This document shows positions 32,701-44,709 of a stretch of DNA of 64,000 bases, piece by piece. The translations under genes and the position numbers were made by a program. Origin of the DNA: Triops longicaudatus (lineage: Eukaryota > Arthropoda > Branchiopoda > Notostraca > Triopsidae); contig JAGQDJ010000260.1 in NCBI GenBank assembly GCA_022885665.1, positions 930,001 to 994,000 on the forward strand, read 5' to 3'. The notes beneath the pieces were generated by a model. That model ran no database searches, was not told where the DNA came from, and saw nothing but the letters and a program-made list of their open reading frames with translations. Each line of letters opens with the position of its first letter. Position 1 is the first letter of the stretch.

Positions 32701-35700
32701 GTTTTTAAGTCCGAAGTGAAGAGAGAAACCGGGCAGAAATTGCCTGAAAAGACGGAGAATAAGATAATTTCGGTGTGTAATCCATTAAAGCAGCTATAAA
32801 TACTCCAATTCTGACAGATTTGTTTATTGATGCATCGTCAACAATGAAAGCTTGGGAGAAAAACTTTTTCCTTTACAGTTAATGGACGGCAAAAGATTCT
32901 CGGAGTCAGAGAACGTCAGGCAAAGAGTTTGCACGTTTTTCTCGTTTCGAGTGCAGCAAAAAAGTTTAAAGAAAAAGAAAACTGAGAAGAGAAATGGCAG
33001 ATCAGAACCCTGGTGCACGACAACAAACTTTTCTTCTCTAGCTTCTTCGGTGGTAATGAAGCACATGTGCGACCTCCGTGTTTTACTAGCCCGCAGTAAC
33101 GGTCAAACGAGGCAAAGCTTTAAATACTAGAAAGGATGAGATGGCAACATTTTCCGACAGCTTAAGACATGCAGAACTTTGTGTGCTGTTTGTGTTCTGT
33201 TTGTCTCTTGTGTTAGTAATGATGTCCGGGTCAAGTTTATCCGTGACACCCTCCAAGAAGTCTTAGCAACAACACCCATACATAAGCAAGTAGTTCAACG
33301 CCAGGATCGCTGTATCCCTATAACAGTCGTTAGCGTTTCGCGGCTCGCTTCCCTCTGTATCAAATCTTCAGTTCAAAGAAAGAAACGGGTTGAGTTTTAT
33401 TTAAAATGTCGCTTGAGTCTTATTTTGATTTATTCATGCATGCACGTTTCCTAAAATGCCCTAACCTAAACGTAAACACGTAGAAGCTTCGTCCACATTT
33501 TTTTTTAAATCCATAACGTGACTCAGAAGCTTAAACTTTATTACTATTTACCCGCTTCATTGATTTGATAATCTATACTTGGATGGAGAGAAATACACTT
33601 CATAACTTCCAAAACAGTCACCTAGACAGGATTTATGCTCACTTGAAGTAGTTCAGTTTTTTTTTAAAAAAAGTATTGATTTATTTTAAGTTTGTTCTTG
33701 TCTGTTTACTAACTTACCCTGGTGCTTTTCGGGTGGACTACCTTCCCTCTGGCTTGTTACAAATTCACGCCCACTAAATGAATGAAACCTGCACTGGACA
33801 TTTTGTTTGTTTCACCCTAACCTAAATTTTGTTTAAAAATGATCTTGGCATGAGCACAGTTCGTTGGTATTTCTTTCTCTAACTTAACCTTGATTTAAAA
33901 GTGCTCCTTCATAACACACTCCGTCGTATTCTTTTCCGCTGCTCAGGTGCAAGTTTTGAGGTAAATAAAATTAACCTAAGTAACGCTTTTCGTAATCCAA
34001 TTGAATCTAACGTAATGGAAAAGATAGTTTAACCGAATTTATCCTGTAGTAAACAAGCTATAGGCTCCCAGAACCGCCATTCTGAATTTTCCTTGTACAA
34101 TAGCGGGTTTCGAGGCAAACAAACGGAAGGCTAAACTAACTTAACGTAACTTGAGGGAATTTACCCTACCTTACACAAGGGGGCAGTTGTCTCAACCTTT
34201 TTTTCGCTTCGAATTGTTTCTGTAGTCGTTATGTTCCCTACGGTGCATTAGTCCTTATTTTTTTTTAAGTCGCAACTGTGCCATCTAACGGGCACATCAT
34301 TAGTCCATATGTTTAAAGTTGCACGATCATGTTTAAATACAATTTTCGCTTGTAGATAGAAACAAAAACAGCTCGTTGTATCATAGGCGTTTAATCGCAT
34401 AAAATGAGAATATTGTGTAAAGTTTCAGTATGTTTTTGAATGGAAATATAGAAACTGAGACCCAGCAAAAATTTTCATACGTTGTAAAATCAGACTCTCG
34501 CAAAAATATTTCGAGAATATTTAACGTTGTTCAAGAAATCTCTCAGATATTCGCGTGATGTCTAGCAGAAATTTTCACGAGATTTGCGTGCATTTGACTC
34601 CATTCAACCCTAATTGTGATTAAAGAAACTTGGAACATTTACTGCATTAGTCTTTACTTCACTAATGCCATCTAGCGAAGGTACGGAAACCAAAAATTCA
34701 CAATTAATTCGCCAAAAATTCACCATTAGGCGCTAACTTCTGGAAAGTAAGCCAGCAGCTGACAATTTTACCACGCATTGATAAGTTGCGTGCTTATCTG
34801 CAGAATTTAAAGTTTCTTATGTATTTTTGAGCGTGTTGAACAAAATTTAAATACCGAGCTGTTGTGTTCCTTTCGGAGTAGTTTCTGTAGTATTGTTTGA
34901 GCATTCAAGATAACCTTTTAAAATAAATAAAAAGAAGGCAAACATGTTAACTTACTTTAAAGTTTAGCCAAAATTCTATGTACACGGCTCATTATTTCAA
35001 TAACTGTAATAATCTTTGACATTAATGTGTTTCTGTCAGGTTTGTTTACCTTCCAGCGTTTATGTCGCATTTCGCACATTCTAGCCGCTAGGGGTGTAAC
35101 TTTGGTCTAGACAACTAAGCTGCATGTTAGCATCTATTTTTAGTCTAATTCCCAGCTTATTATTTCAACTATATGAATCTATATCAAGTTACAGCAAATT
35201 GGAAATACAGTGACTTTACTTTAAGAAAAACCCTCCGGACAGCTAATTATAGGAATCTTATGCTTAACCCTATTACCATCTCGCAGAAAACTGTCATTGT
35301 ATAAACCCTGCATATCCTTCTTGAAATCAAAATTAAGTAACCTCGACATATTACCAACTCTCTACAGCGCCGGCAAACTAACGCTCCACTAATTAGAATA
35401 ATTAAAGCCTTAACTCGGCTGCACGCAAGGAGCCCAGCAAGGGGTTGAAATGAGTATCAAAGGTTCAGTAGCGTACGAGGTTACACAAGGAAGGATGGGG
35501 TGCGGGGGGAGATCACTTCCTAATAAGTAAAACGGGATTAGTAGCTTTCGCTCCGTTCGCCTCTTTGCAGCCCTGAATTGCATTGCGCAGTTGAGCATAA
35601 GACATTCCCATCAACTTCTGATCCCTTTCACCCCCATCTCACGCCCCAAAGTCTCGTTGCTTGTCGCATCGTATCCATAACTTCCCTCATGCATAATTTC

Positions 35701-38092
35701 CAGGCTCTTAACCCTTCAAGAAAACTGTTTCGCCCCCGGCGATTCTATCTCCTAAATGATCCCAGCTGACTTTTGATTTTACTCCAGGCTCCTTTATTGT
35801 GACACTCGCGTGGTCTGCCACTACCTTATTTTCTTTGTTGTATTTTGACAGGTAATTTGACTCACGACGTTGTGTCAAACCCAGGAAGATGGTGGTGGGC
35901 GAGTCAGAATCGCCCAGGTCAGCAAGCAGCACACATGAAATCGTTATCTCGGCCGACGCTGGCATTGACAAACGACAGCGGGCGACAAGCGGCTCGTGGC
36001 GGGCGCTCGTTAGTTACGAGCCGCGTGGAAAGGCTCGAGCGCCGCGACTTGGCCGCAAGGCACATCAAGCCTAATCAGCTCGCTCAGTTTGCAGTTTCTT
36101 TCCCAGGGAATCTTCACTCGAAAATGTCTCTATCTCCCTTGCCTGAAAAGAAACTAATAAAGGCGCGGCTGAGGCGTTCACCAGCGTCTGATACGATTAC
36201 CGCGAGCCTCAGGTCATCGTTCTCAGTTTCAGTGCGAGCGAGTGAGGAACTTAACGGTGACTTCACCGAATCGGACAGTGTTCCATTACCGGCAACGAGG
36301 ACTCTGCCAGCACATTACCGAAAACGACACGCGGCGACTCAGGAGTCCATCAGTGTAAGTGCCGGCGAAGAAGAATTCTCGGCCAACTTGCCGGCTACGA
36401 ACGGTAGTAGCTCAAGTGCCGGCAAGCGAGCTACTGAGGCCGTAACGGAGATGGACTACGCCGGGGATGGACTGCTGTTACCGGCGCTGGATATGAAACA
36501 AATGGAGAAACCGATGGCCGTTTCGCCCGCGACCAGAGCAGCGCTCCAGACGGCGGAAAGTGTTCATATGCAGGACGACGAAGTGGCTTTTGTGGACGCC
36601 CTGGAAACCAATGTGACGAGCAGTTTAGGGGAAACGGCCTTTCTACGCTGCCGTTTGAAAGGCAATACCCAGCAGCAGGTGCGTGCAAAACTTGCTTTCC
36701 CACTCCCAGCGCCGATAGCGGTTTTATGCCGCTTTGCTGAGGTGGAAATGGAAGAAGGGGTTATAGGAATAATAAATGTATATGTGTATACGAAAAAGCT
36801 CAATTATAACATTTCAGACTACCTAAGCCCGTTTTGCAAGTGAAAGACCGTTATTTGCAGCGTATTTGGTACTGCTGTGCTGCTAAATGTTTACATTTCA
36901 GAACATTTTCGTAGGTTTACGTATAACGCAATGTGCATTACAGTTTGCTATTTTGTATGCAAAAAAAAAAATCAGAAGTGATATTACAAGCAACGAGTAG
37001 AGGACAGTTGACATGTTAGACAAACTGTACAAGAATCAGAACTACACATGTTTTTTTAACGGGAAAAATTCACACTATTAGTGGGTATAACGAAGTACAA
37101 CTGAAAATAGTTTCATTGAAAAAAAGTGCAGTTTTGGTAAGAAACAGGCCCTATTAATTTTGTTGTACCGCTCATTGTATCCATCAAAACAATTAAGCAT
37201 ACTTTTTGTGTAGTGGACAAGTTGGAGAATAGTATTTCCAAAGATGCGCCACAAATTCGTTCTACTGATTTTTTACAAGATTTTAGAACTCCAAAGTGAT
37301 GATTTAATGGACTGATAAGCACACAACTTAATTGTCTTCTGAGAAGCCTAGATGAATCCAAGAGCATATAGAAGCTGGATCTTTCTGTTATACAAAGAAT
37401 ACTCGGCAGTTAATATAAGTCTGTGTACTATACCATGCTTAAATATTTTCGCATCTTGAATTCGTTCTTAGAACATTTCCAATGGCTAAACAAAGCTGCT
37501 TAATGCTACTTGCAGCATAATAGGTAATGTTTATATTTGATATGCCTCAGGGGCGCCATCTAACGTTACGAAGTATCATGTCTAGCAAACAAGTTACACT
37601 AACACGCCAACGTTTTACATGAAGTTCTCCAGTGTTCTGCGTTATTATGCGAACAAGTATAGTGTAACGAAACAACAAGTAAGTGAATGTTTGGCGTCAA
37701 CAGTGAGATATTCGCAGATAATGCTCGTACTGTAAACAAAGATGAGCGGAGCTATTTGTTCACGGAAACAAGATGAACAACTGCTTCTTTCCAGTAACAA
37801 CCCAAGTTGGGATAACAAGGTTTCCTCAAACGTTCCAGTAACATTTACCAACAACTTACTGAGTACTTTTGTATAAAGAACCTTATTTTGTAAGAATACT
37901 AAGATTACCACATCAGCTTGTATTTTTTATATTTTTCATAAAATATGTAGAAAAAAAAACACATTTTCTTATGCAATTTCTTCAGAGCATTTCGATTTAT
38001 TACAGGGCAATGGAGTAAATAACCTTTATCTTGTAATCTTTTTTCGTGTATATTAAGTCTTTGTGGATTTCTCCCACATCTTGTTTCGCCAC

Positions 38093-38136
<44 letters not shown>

Positions 38137-41100
38137 AGATTTTATGGTTCGTGGAAAAGTATGCAACCATAAGAGGCTTAGGAAAAAAAAATAATAAAAA
38201 AGCAGATCCTTCCATACGAGTGGAAATGTCTGGAGTAATAAGGCATACGTTTCTTCCCGTCTTTTCAATGTCTTTTTTCTCTCTCGCTGCTCAGGTGACA
38301 TGGGTAAGACGGCGTGATTGGCATATCCTGACTTCCGGTCTCCTCACGTACACAGCCGACGCTAGATTCGGTGTTAAGCATCTTCCTGACACCCACGATT
38401 GGACCCTGGAGATTAAGTACTTGCAAAAGAAAGATGACGGAACTTATGAATGTCAGGCAAGTTGTTGCGGATCGTTTTTTATTCTGATTTCTTTGTCCTT
38501 CCGAGTCATTGCGCGCCCTCTAGCGCCCTTTGCCTCGTATGCAGCGACAATCTCATCTCTTTTGCGCTTTACATACGACTGCCATCAAACACATAAGAGA
38601 ACGTGTACCAGAAGTTATCAGCAACTTGATCAGCACAAAAAAAGTAGCTTATCGCGGGGCGCAAGCATAGCGAAAGCCGATCGTCTTTTACTTTTATTTC
38701 TTACTCCTTCTACAGCTTTGCATAACAAGTAAGAGGGTAACGGAGAGCGTAGGATAAATTCAGTACGAATTGCTTACAAAAGAGAAACGAGGTTTTAAAG
38801 ATTGCCCATTTCATATGCCACAACGCCTACTCCTTGAAAAAGGAATATCCCTTACCCTACGCAAATCCTTTTCTCCCCTTCCTGCAGCAAAGGCCTGGGT
38901 CCTATTTACAGGAAATCCCTTCAGGAAATACGAATTCAATACGCTGCTCTGCTGTAATGAACCCGTCGCTCTTTTCTCGTAAAATTTCTTTTGACTAAGC
39001 GGTCCTTTTTTTGGCATTTTTTATATTTAAAAGAACAGCGAAATTATTGCAAATATTGACTAGTAAAACTTTTCTAAGAAGCTAACCGTTTAACCAGATT
39101 GGACAGCAAACGTGTGAGAAAAAGATTACTGGCTTCTACGAAGTTACTTGCTGGAAATAATTCGTAGAGCACCATTGAATAGCATTAAGGCTACGGTGCA
39201 CCTAATGCTCTTATGGGCGAATAGCACTGGAGACTAGTCAGGCCATATCACGAAATACGCTCAATATTTCAGAAAAAACTTTCCGACAGTAACGTAAAAG
39301 ATTATTACACCTAGCGCACATCGAAAGATTTTTTTTAAATGTTGCTTTATAAATTGCAAAATGGAGCTTCATTTTCACATTTTTTCGTACAAATGTTTTT
39401 ACAAATTGGGTTACAACATGTTCGAGACTATTTTTTAACGAATTTTCAAAGAAAACAGCATTGCAATCCAACAGTTAGTTTTTGTGTTATGGCCTGACTA
39501 GCTTTCGCGAATTTCCGTTCTCTCGAGGTAAAAACGTTCGATGGCGTGGGGAAGCAATGGAAAAATTCATTGTGCTTGTATTGCCACCTATGGGACTGCA
39601 TGGTCCCTAGCTCAGGTACACTTAACAGTTGTATATTTTTGTCGCAGTGCGTAAACTAACTGAGCTCGGCATTGAAAATTAATCAATCTATTTTTTAACG
39701 AAAGCTCAATACCACAAGCAGAAGCAAAGGTTTACTACTGGAAAAGCTTGGCGAACTATTTAGCTATCTGGAAAAAAAACGCAACTGCTTTCAATGTAAC
39801 TGGCTATAAACCCTCTAGCTCCACCCTAATGTCCTGCTTTATCTAATACGTTAAAAAGTTTCCCCGAAAGTGAAAAGAAAACCTAAAACAATGAAAAGAA
39901 AAAGAAGTGAGGTCAGATACTTTTTGTCCACTTCTGTTGATACGTGCTCGCAGGCAGTATGGTCTCATTCCCGATATTAATGATCCTCATTTTTTGGGTG
40001 TATGTGCTCAGGAAAATGTTTCCTCCACCCTGGTTTGCCTTGGTGATAAAGTTCATGTCGCGTCGACATACTTGTATCCCAGCCCAACTTGTTTCTCCCT
40101 TCATCCTCTGGAAGAAAATGATGAGCCATCACGAGCTGGGCGATATGGAGAAATGTAACTTCTTGGCCTAAAAGAAGGTCGGTTGTTTTGGAGGGGAGGA
40201 AACTTGATCATCATAAAATGAAAAGGTTGTCGGAATATAAAAGTATCGTTACAGGGTAAGGAGGGGGAGAAGAGAACGTCTGCAATATAAAAGCTCTTTG
40301 AATGTTCGTATTCAACGTGTGTGGGAAACAAATAACTGGCTAGTTGTAGCTTTAACGTATTAGCTGTTAATATTAGGGCAGTTACACACGAAAGGGAGGT
40401 AAAACACGCCCCTTGACCGTCTGCGGGCCAGCCCAGGAGAAATTGATAGAGTTTTGCGGGGGCGAAGTTCGAATCTGGAATCAGCCGCTGCAATCTTAAG
40501 CCGGGTATGAAGGGCCTTACGCGCTCGCATTTCGCGAATTGACCGCGTTGAGCGTATCTCAGGATTCTAAACAAATAGCTTTTTCCTCATTTATCTAGCA
40601 TTTCAGTTGTCATCCTCATTTTAAAACACAGTGTAAACTTGTACAACTTTGTCAAGTACCATATTTACGCAAAAACAGTACAACTGCAACTATGTCAACG
40701 TCGATAATGTGGTTAATTATGGCAACCCCTTTTGTTTGATTGTAAAAGTTCTACGAAGTTTACCTTCTGATGGTAAAATTGTTTAAGTTAAGCGTTTCCT
40801 GAACTTTAGCAGCGTGCATCAGTGTTTACTGTTCTGACGATATGTGGAAAATGGCTAGAGAAGGTTTAGACTTTGTTCTGCGTTGAGTATTTTTTCCATC
40901 TATAATCAAGAGGTCGTATTCGTGTTTTATACCGTTTTTAGTACTGTACAATAGTGCGACGAGTGTTTGGAAAATGTCGTTTCACTTCACGCGTCATAAA
41001 CACGAATGTTAACTCTTTCTGTGCTCTTTAAATAAGCTAGGCTGAGTATTGTGCTCTTCGTCTCTGCGACTTTTCGGCGCGCTTTAATTGCCGTGTTATT

Positions 41101-44053
41101 ACACGTTGAGCTTGCTGGAAATTGAGAGATGAGACAATGGCAGTAATCAGCTGTTTTTTTATCGCCGTCTCTGAATCTATTAAATAGTCAAGTCTCAGTA
41201 ATAGAGAGTACACAACAGGGAAAACTTTCTTTACTGTTGACGAACACTTCTGGTTAAATGTGTCTGTAAATCAATACAATTATTTACCTTCCACGTTCAG
41301 ATAAAACCCAGTTTAAGAGGGGAAATTACTAGGAAATTTCTGGCATATTTTCTCTATGGTCCATGCTTCCAATATTGGTAGCAGTGTTTTTTTCAAAGAC
41401 AAACAAAGATTAATGCTTCATGTCAAAGTCACAAGAGAATTGAATTGAAAGGTGAACAGTACGGAGATTAACTACAACACAACCTTGAACGATGCATTTT
41501 CGTTGTTCAACAAGCTTCCACTTGTAGTCGATTCAATTTTATTAAGAGACCATTTTTAAACAAGCTTTCTTTCTTCTCATACATTCTCATCGTTTTAAAA
41601 GAAGTGAAAGATTGCATCTTTTTGCTCCTCTTTTCAGCTAAAAAAAAAAACTTCCTTTTTCTTAAAGAATACCATTTCCCACTTTTCTTTTTTTTCTCTC
41701 ATTTTTTTCTTCTGGCATTCGTAACCATCTTTCTTCCTTCATTTGTCTGTCTCAAACAGGTGCCTACGAAAACCGGAGCGTTAGTCCACGTCTTCCATTT
41801 ATTCGTGGCGGCACCCCAAGCAGTAATTTTGGGAGGCGGAGTCTACCATGTCGACGTCACGTCCTCCGTGACTTTGGTCTGCGTTGTAGACAATGTAAGC
41901 AAATTTGTTCGCGTTTCGCATTCATTCCAGAATAAAATGTTATCCAACACTTAATTTACGGTGCACATTTCTGTCTTAAGGAAATTAAAATAGCACATAA
42001 GATATGAGTGAAAATGTAAGGAAATCTGCTTTGTTTGTACATTACTACTGGGAACAATAAAATCCATTTTTTCTTCTTCCCTCTACATATTACTTTGTTA
42101 TACTGAAAAGCACAAAAAAAAGGAATGGAAAAGGGCTTAGAAGAAAGCAACAGACCTTGGCAGCACTCTGTGTATGATCAATACCTTAATGGCCCGGTTC
42201 TTCTATTAAGTACGAGGCGAAAAGATGAAGAGGTAATAGAAAGTCGTGGATTTTGTCTCAGTCGAGTATTTTGCAGAAAAAGAAGCTTCCGATGTGAGAG
42301 AAACTGAAGACACAGCTGAATAAACGGTTTCTACACATTTATTCAAACTTTTAAGCAGTTTTAAACAACCACTGTCTGCAGATATATCTTAAGCCGCTTT
42401 TTACTACATTTGTGGGCCGAAATGTCCAAAAAACGAGATTTCGAGCTTAATGAAGCGAGTAAGAAAAGCTAACTGCAATTATCTTTTGTGTTCAAGACAA
42501 TTTACTATAGTAATTTTTGATATGGCATAGGAGTCTGATTTATTTTAAAAATAGCACAAATACTTGGTACAACAAGCAGTAATTCAGAAATAAGGACGGC
42601 TGGAAATATATATCTTTGGGTTAATTTCTGTAGTGAAGAAGAGAATTCTTGTTGTTTCTGTTGTCGTTAGTACGTTTTAAATATAGCCTAGGTGTTTAAT
42701 TGCGACGTAGAGGTTTGACTTCTGGTATTTAGGCCGATTTTATTCGGTTTTACGTGACAAAATGTTTTTCGCAAATTTACGGGCTGTTGGACGTAAGACG
42801 TCGTTAATTATTGTGAAAAAGAAAATAGCTGGTTTAAGAAAAACTAATCAGGTCATAACACAAAACTAATTATCGGATTGCAATGCTGTGTCCTTTGAAA
42901 ATTCGTTAAAAAAAATCGAACATATCGAATTTCTAATAATATTTGTTTGAAAAAAAATTGAAAATTGGTTCCATTTTAAAAATTTATAAATCAATATTTC
43001 GCTAAAAGCTCTTCAATGTGCACTATATATAATAGTCCTTTACTTTACTGTCGGAAAGTTTTTCTGAAGTATCGAGCGGATTTCGTGATATTTGTGTTAT
43101 TTGCCATAATAGCCTTAGGTGCACCGTAGCCTTAAAGTTCAGTTTTACCCATCTTAACTTGAAAATACTGAATGAAAGTGTGCCAGAATGTTTTAAAGAT
43201 TATCTACTCTCGTTATTAATTCAACTAACTTTAGATCCGAAATTCCATTTTAACTTTCTCCTTGTCTATTCCTACACCATTTCAATTGTATATGTGTTAT
43301 CTGAACAAATAAGGTATAAAACTGAATTGTAGGCAATCACATTGAAAAGAACCCGTGTTTGGAATTACTCTACTTAATAAAGCGGATGTTACACGGAAAC
43401 TACGTAAAGAACTACAGTGAACTAAAATTTGACGAGAATCCATTTGTAACATGCACCGGATTGAAAAGAGCGGAGATTGAAGTTGAAGTAGCTCAATTTG
43501 TTAAGCTCGTATGTCTTCCATTGTTGTCTTTTTCTATGCAAAGGCCCCTACTCCACCTCAGGTGGTCTTTTGGTACCACAATGGGACATTGTTGGTCGAT
43601 GGTCGTTACCCGCCGTCAGGCAGCAATAGTAACGCCCGCGGGTCCATTACCACGCAAACCACGACCACCGCCTCACGCACCATGTCTCTACTGACGATCC
43701 TTGATGCTCAAGATAGCCACACGGGAAATTACACTTGTACCTCACCGAACGCTCAGCCTGATACTACCCAGCTTTTTGTCATGCGAAGTAAGTTAACCAG
43801 ACAGCATTTTTTTTAGCTTTTTCAACACTCATATTTTAGGCTTACAATCTCTCTCTCACTAGCCATCTTTTGAGTAAAGTTAACCTAATACTTTTGACAC
43901 TTTGTCGCCTCTCGAATACCCGAAGGACACGAACCTGCGGCAGTGCAGCGTCACAACTCAGCCAGCGCAGCTGTCCAGTGCCGAGTAGAAATCATCATCG
44001 CCATGTCACTTCTTTCCACCGTCATACGGAAGAGATATCACGTCCTTTTCTAG
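29522..44053 (+). CDS. dpr: Dpr-family two-Ig-domain cell-surface protein, six exons
   Basis: Neuronal surface protein; Dpr proteins bind DIP partners in synaptic matching. Exons 29522-29756, 35852-36678, 38295-38456, 41760-41894, 43544-43787 and 43926-44053 join in agreeing phases to 576 residues. Residues 1-30 are a signal peptide (VPAIITCCWWYCLAWTTVL). Residues 79-320 are a Ser/Ala/Arg-rich extension without a domain, unusually long for a Dpr. Ig1 runs about 330-420 with Cys345 and Cys407, Trp357, the Dpr hallmark HILTSGLLTYTADARF and DWTLEIKYLQKKDDGTYECQ. Ig2 runs about 425-530 with Cys449, Trp463, Cys518 (DSHTGNYTC). The tail has HEPAAVQ, like the EHPAAMQ of insect Dprs, then a weak hydrophobic stretch, so GPI or transmembrane anchoring is likely but not clear. 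Intron 3 is GC-AG. Which Dpr number it is cannot be told. Confidence 0.9.
30081..30440 (+). repeat. 360 bp dispersed repeat family C, copy 2
   Basis: Same orientation and exactly the same length as 25291-25650, from AGCATCAGAGCGTTG to AAAACTACCG. Similarity stops at both borders apart from weak resemblance upstream (CCCTATTAAT...ACCGCGG at about 29861-29905 and 25175-25212). Confidence 0.8.
30815..31147 (-). other. Unrecognised minus-strand frame, possibly a decayed gene
   Basis: A frame of 110 codons whose second half looks protein-like (EIPYDEEVGERTDSATFTAA, MWHSNYVEANTCLDVFNDNV). I recognise no family. It lies in a dpr intron on the opposite strand; 31675-31941 (minus) is another such frame nearby. 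Could be a relic of a mobile element or chance. Confidence 0.2.
32278..32506 (-). mobile_element. MITE family B, copy 3 (truncated, inverted)
   Basis: The reverse complement matches the first half of family B, ending with CAGGTGCACCGTGCCCT at the terminus. The other half is missing after AATTGGGCTTCAACGTG. The TTAA is lost at the preserved end. Confidence 0.8.
34648..35118 (-). mobile_element. Inverted-repeat MITE family A, diverged copy 3
   Basis: Starts with TTAGTCTTTACTTC and ends with CATTTCGCACATTCTAGCCG and GGGTGTAACTTTGGTCTAGA, the reverse complement of the family A left end. It is about twice as long as the other copies, so it either has an insertion or is a longer relative. Confidence 0.55.
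35852..36678 (+). CDS. dpr: Dpr-like exon 2: long extension and first Ig1 cysteine
   Basis: The acceptor TTGTATTTTGACAG gives a frame open for 275 codons, ending SSLGETAFLRCRL and GNTQQQ at donor GTGCGT. G+C is clearly higher than in the introns. The extension has repeated PLPATRTLPAH / NLPATNGSSS / LLLPAL segments. A perfect GTAAGT donor occurs inside the exon at 36355. Confidence 0.88.
36679..38294 (+). other. Dpr-like intron 2
   Basis: An intron of 1616 bases with no gene. It ends with a 39-base A run (38097-38135) and a T-rich acceptor region. A GCCATCTAACG string near 37555 recurs elsewhere in the window. Confidence 0.8.
38097..38135 (+). repeat. Poly-A tract
   Basis: Thirty-nine consecutive A residues about 160 bases before a coding exon. 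There is no upstream retroposon body I can recognise. Confidence 0.95.
38295..38456 (+). CDS. dpr: Dpr-like exon 3: core of Ig1
   Basis: Fifty-four codons, phase 0 at both ends: VTWVRRRDWHILTSG to DDGTYECQ. The acceptor is CGCTGCTCAG. The donor is GCAAGT after CAG, a GC-AG intron; the nearest GT would shift the frame. Confidence 0.92.
38457..41759 (+). other. Dpr-like intron 3 (GC-AG), 3.3 kb
   Basis: Begins GCAAGT and ends CAG. Contains a complete family B element (39185-39625). Minus-strand frame 40574-40101 (157 codons) lies inside but has no recognisable content. Confidence 0.8.
39185..39625 (-). mobile_element. TTAA-flanked MITE family B, copy 4 (inverted)
   Basis: TTAA at 39185-39188 and 39622-39625. 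Begins TTAAGGCTACGGTGCACCTA and ends CTCAGGTACACTTAA. Complete copy, opposite orientation to copies 1 and 2. Confidence 0.85.
41760..41894 (+). CDS. dpr: Dpr-like exon 4: Ig1-Ig2 junction
   Basis: Forty-five codons, phase 0 at both ends: VPTKTGALVHVFHLFV then APQAVILGGGVYHVDVTSSV and LVCVVDN, matching the Dpr pattern VxTxTGxxxHxxxLxVxxPxA. Acceptor TCTCAAACAG, donor GTAAGC. Confidence 0.92.
41895..43543 (+). other. Dpr-like intron 4
   Basis: An intron of 1649 bases that contains a partial family B element (42838-43135). Nothing else recognised. Confidence 0.8.
42838..43135 (+). mobile_element. MITE family B, copy 5 (5' truncated)
   Basis: Begins inside the family at AAAACTAATCAGGTCATAAC and runs to the intact right end TTAGGTGCACCGTAGCCTTAA, with TTAA at 43132-43135. 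Confidence 0.8.
43544..43787 (+). CDS. dpr: Dpr-like exon 5: Ig2
   Basis: Encodes APTPPQVVFWYHNGTLLVDG through DSHTGNYTCTSPNAQPDTTQ and LFVMR. Acceptor TTCTATGCAAAG, donor GTAAGT after one base of the next codon. Frames starting at 43359 and 43511 are intron read-through. Confidence 0.93.
43926..44053 (+). CDS. dpr: Dpr-like exon 6: C-terminal tail
   Basis: Two bases complete Arg535, then HEPAAVQRHNSASAAVQC and a hydrophobic VEIIIAMSLLSTVI before RKRYHVLF and TAG. Placed by phase and by the HEPAAVQ motif of Dpr tails. The acceptor (ACCCGAAG) is weak; an in-frame alternative CAG ending at 43942 would drop five residues and part of the motif. Confidence 0.7.
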
Positions 44054-44703
44054 CGTCTTAGCTGAAGAAGAAAACGCCTATCATATGTGAGTAGCAAATC
44101 ACGCTGACAGAAGTATCTCGAACGTAGACAATGTTTTAAGAGGATGTCTAAAGCAAAAGACTGGAAACTTTCATGTCTAGTTTTAATTTTTACTGTACAC
44201 TGCGTCGGAAATTTATCTCATATTCTCATTTCTGATCCACTCGAAGCATTACAAGCACCTAGTCGAAATGAAACCGAGCGATCTAATGTAGTGTAATGAG
44301 CCGTCGAGAGAAGGCACTAGAGGACAGTAGCAATGGAGCGCGATCGAACAAAGCAGCTGACATGCCATAAAAATATCAGGAAATATCCACGGAACCGTTG
44401 CGCATCCGGCATCATGCGTGTATTAGAAACAAACACTAACGCTTCGAAGGCAGATTCCGTGTGGAAATAATATTACCAGTTCGCTTACTAAGTCTAATAC
44501 AGACATTAAGCACAAGCCGTAGAAGTGTATAGCAAACTTCCTAGCATTCACGACCAAACCAAAAGCCACCAACAATGAATTCGTGAGCTGTGTCTGTTGT
44601 GCAGTACATGAAAATTTTGTGATTTACTGATCCAACAGCCTTTGACTCCTGTTTTCTTCTTTGTAGAAAAGAATCTTCCTTAGCAAAAAAACAAAAAAAA
44701 GTA

Positions 44704-44709
44704 AATAAA
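44704..44709 (+). terminator. Possible poly(A) signal of the dpr-like gene
   Basis: First AATAAA after the stop, 650 bases downstream, in GTAAATAAAACAAACAAAGG. A long 3' UTR is usual for neuronal genes, but this is a weak assignment. Confidence 0.3.

Larger units (their letters stand above)
29757..35851 (+). other. Dpr-like intron 1 (6.1 kb)
   Basis: It holds family C copy 2 (30081-30440), an unrecognised minus-strand frame (31147-30815), a truncated family B copy (32278-32506) and a diverged family A copy (34648-35118). A duplicated CTTGGTTTCCATGTC occurs near 30762-30800. I see nothing else of note. Confidence 0.75.

Noticed and set aside
33461..33472. CCTAACCTAA as interstitial telomeric (TTAGG) repeat
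   Set aside because: Only two units here and at 33816; too short to distinguish from chance.
35845..35851. TTG-initiated start of the 332-codon frame
   Set aside because: It lies in the polypyrimidine/acceptor region; the frame is exon 2 of the dpr-like gene and is joined in phase to the signal-peptide exon at 29522.
36431..36803. Minus-strand frames across dpr-like exon 2
   Set aside because: Shadows of a G+C-rich coding exon.
40466..40476. AGTTCGAATCT resembling a tRNA B box
   Set aside because: No matching A box or cloverleaf could be built around it.
40101..40574. 157-codon minus-strand frame
   Set aside because: Inside dpr intron 3, no domain, no start context or partner exons; translation looks like noncoding sequence.
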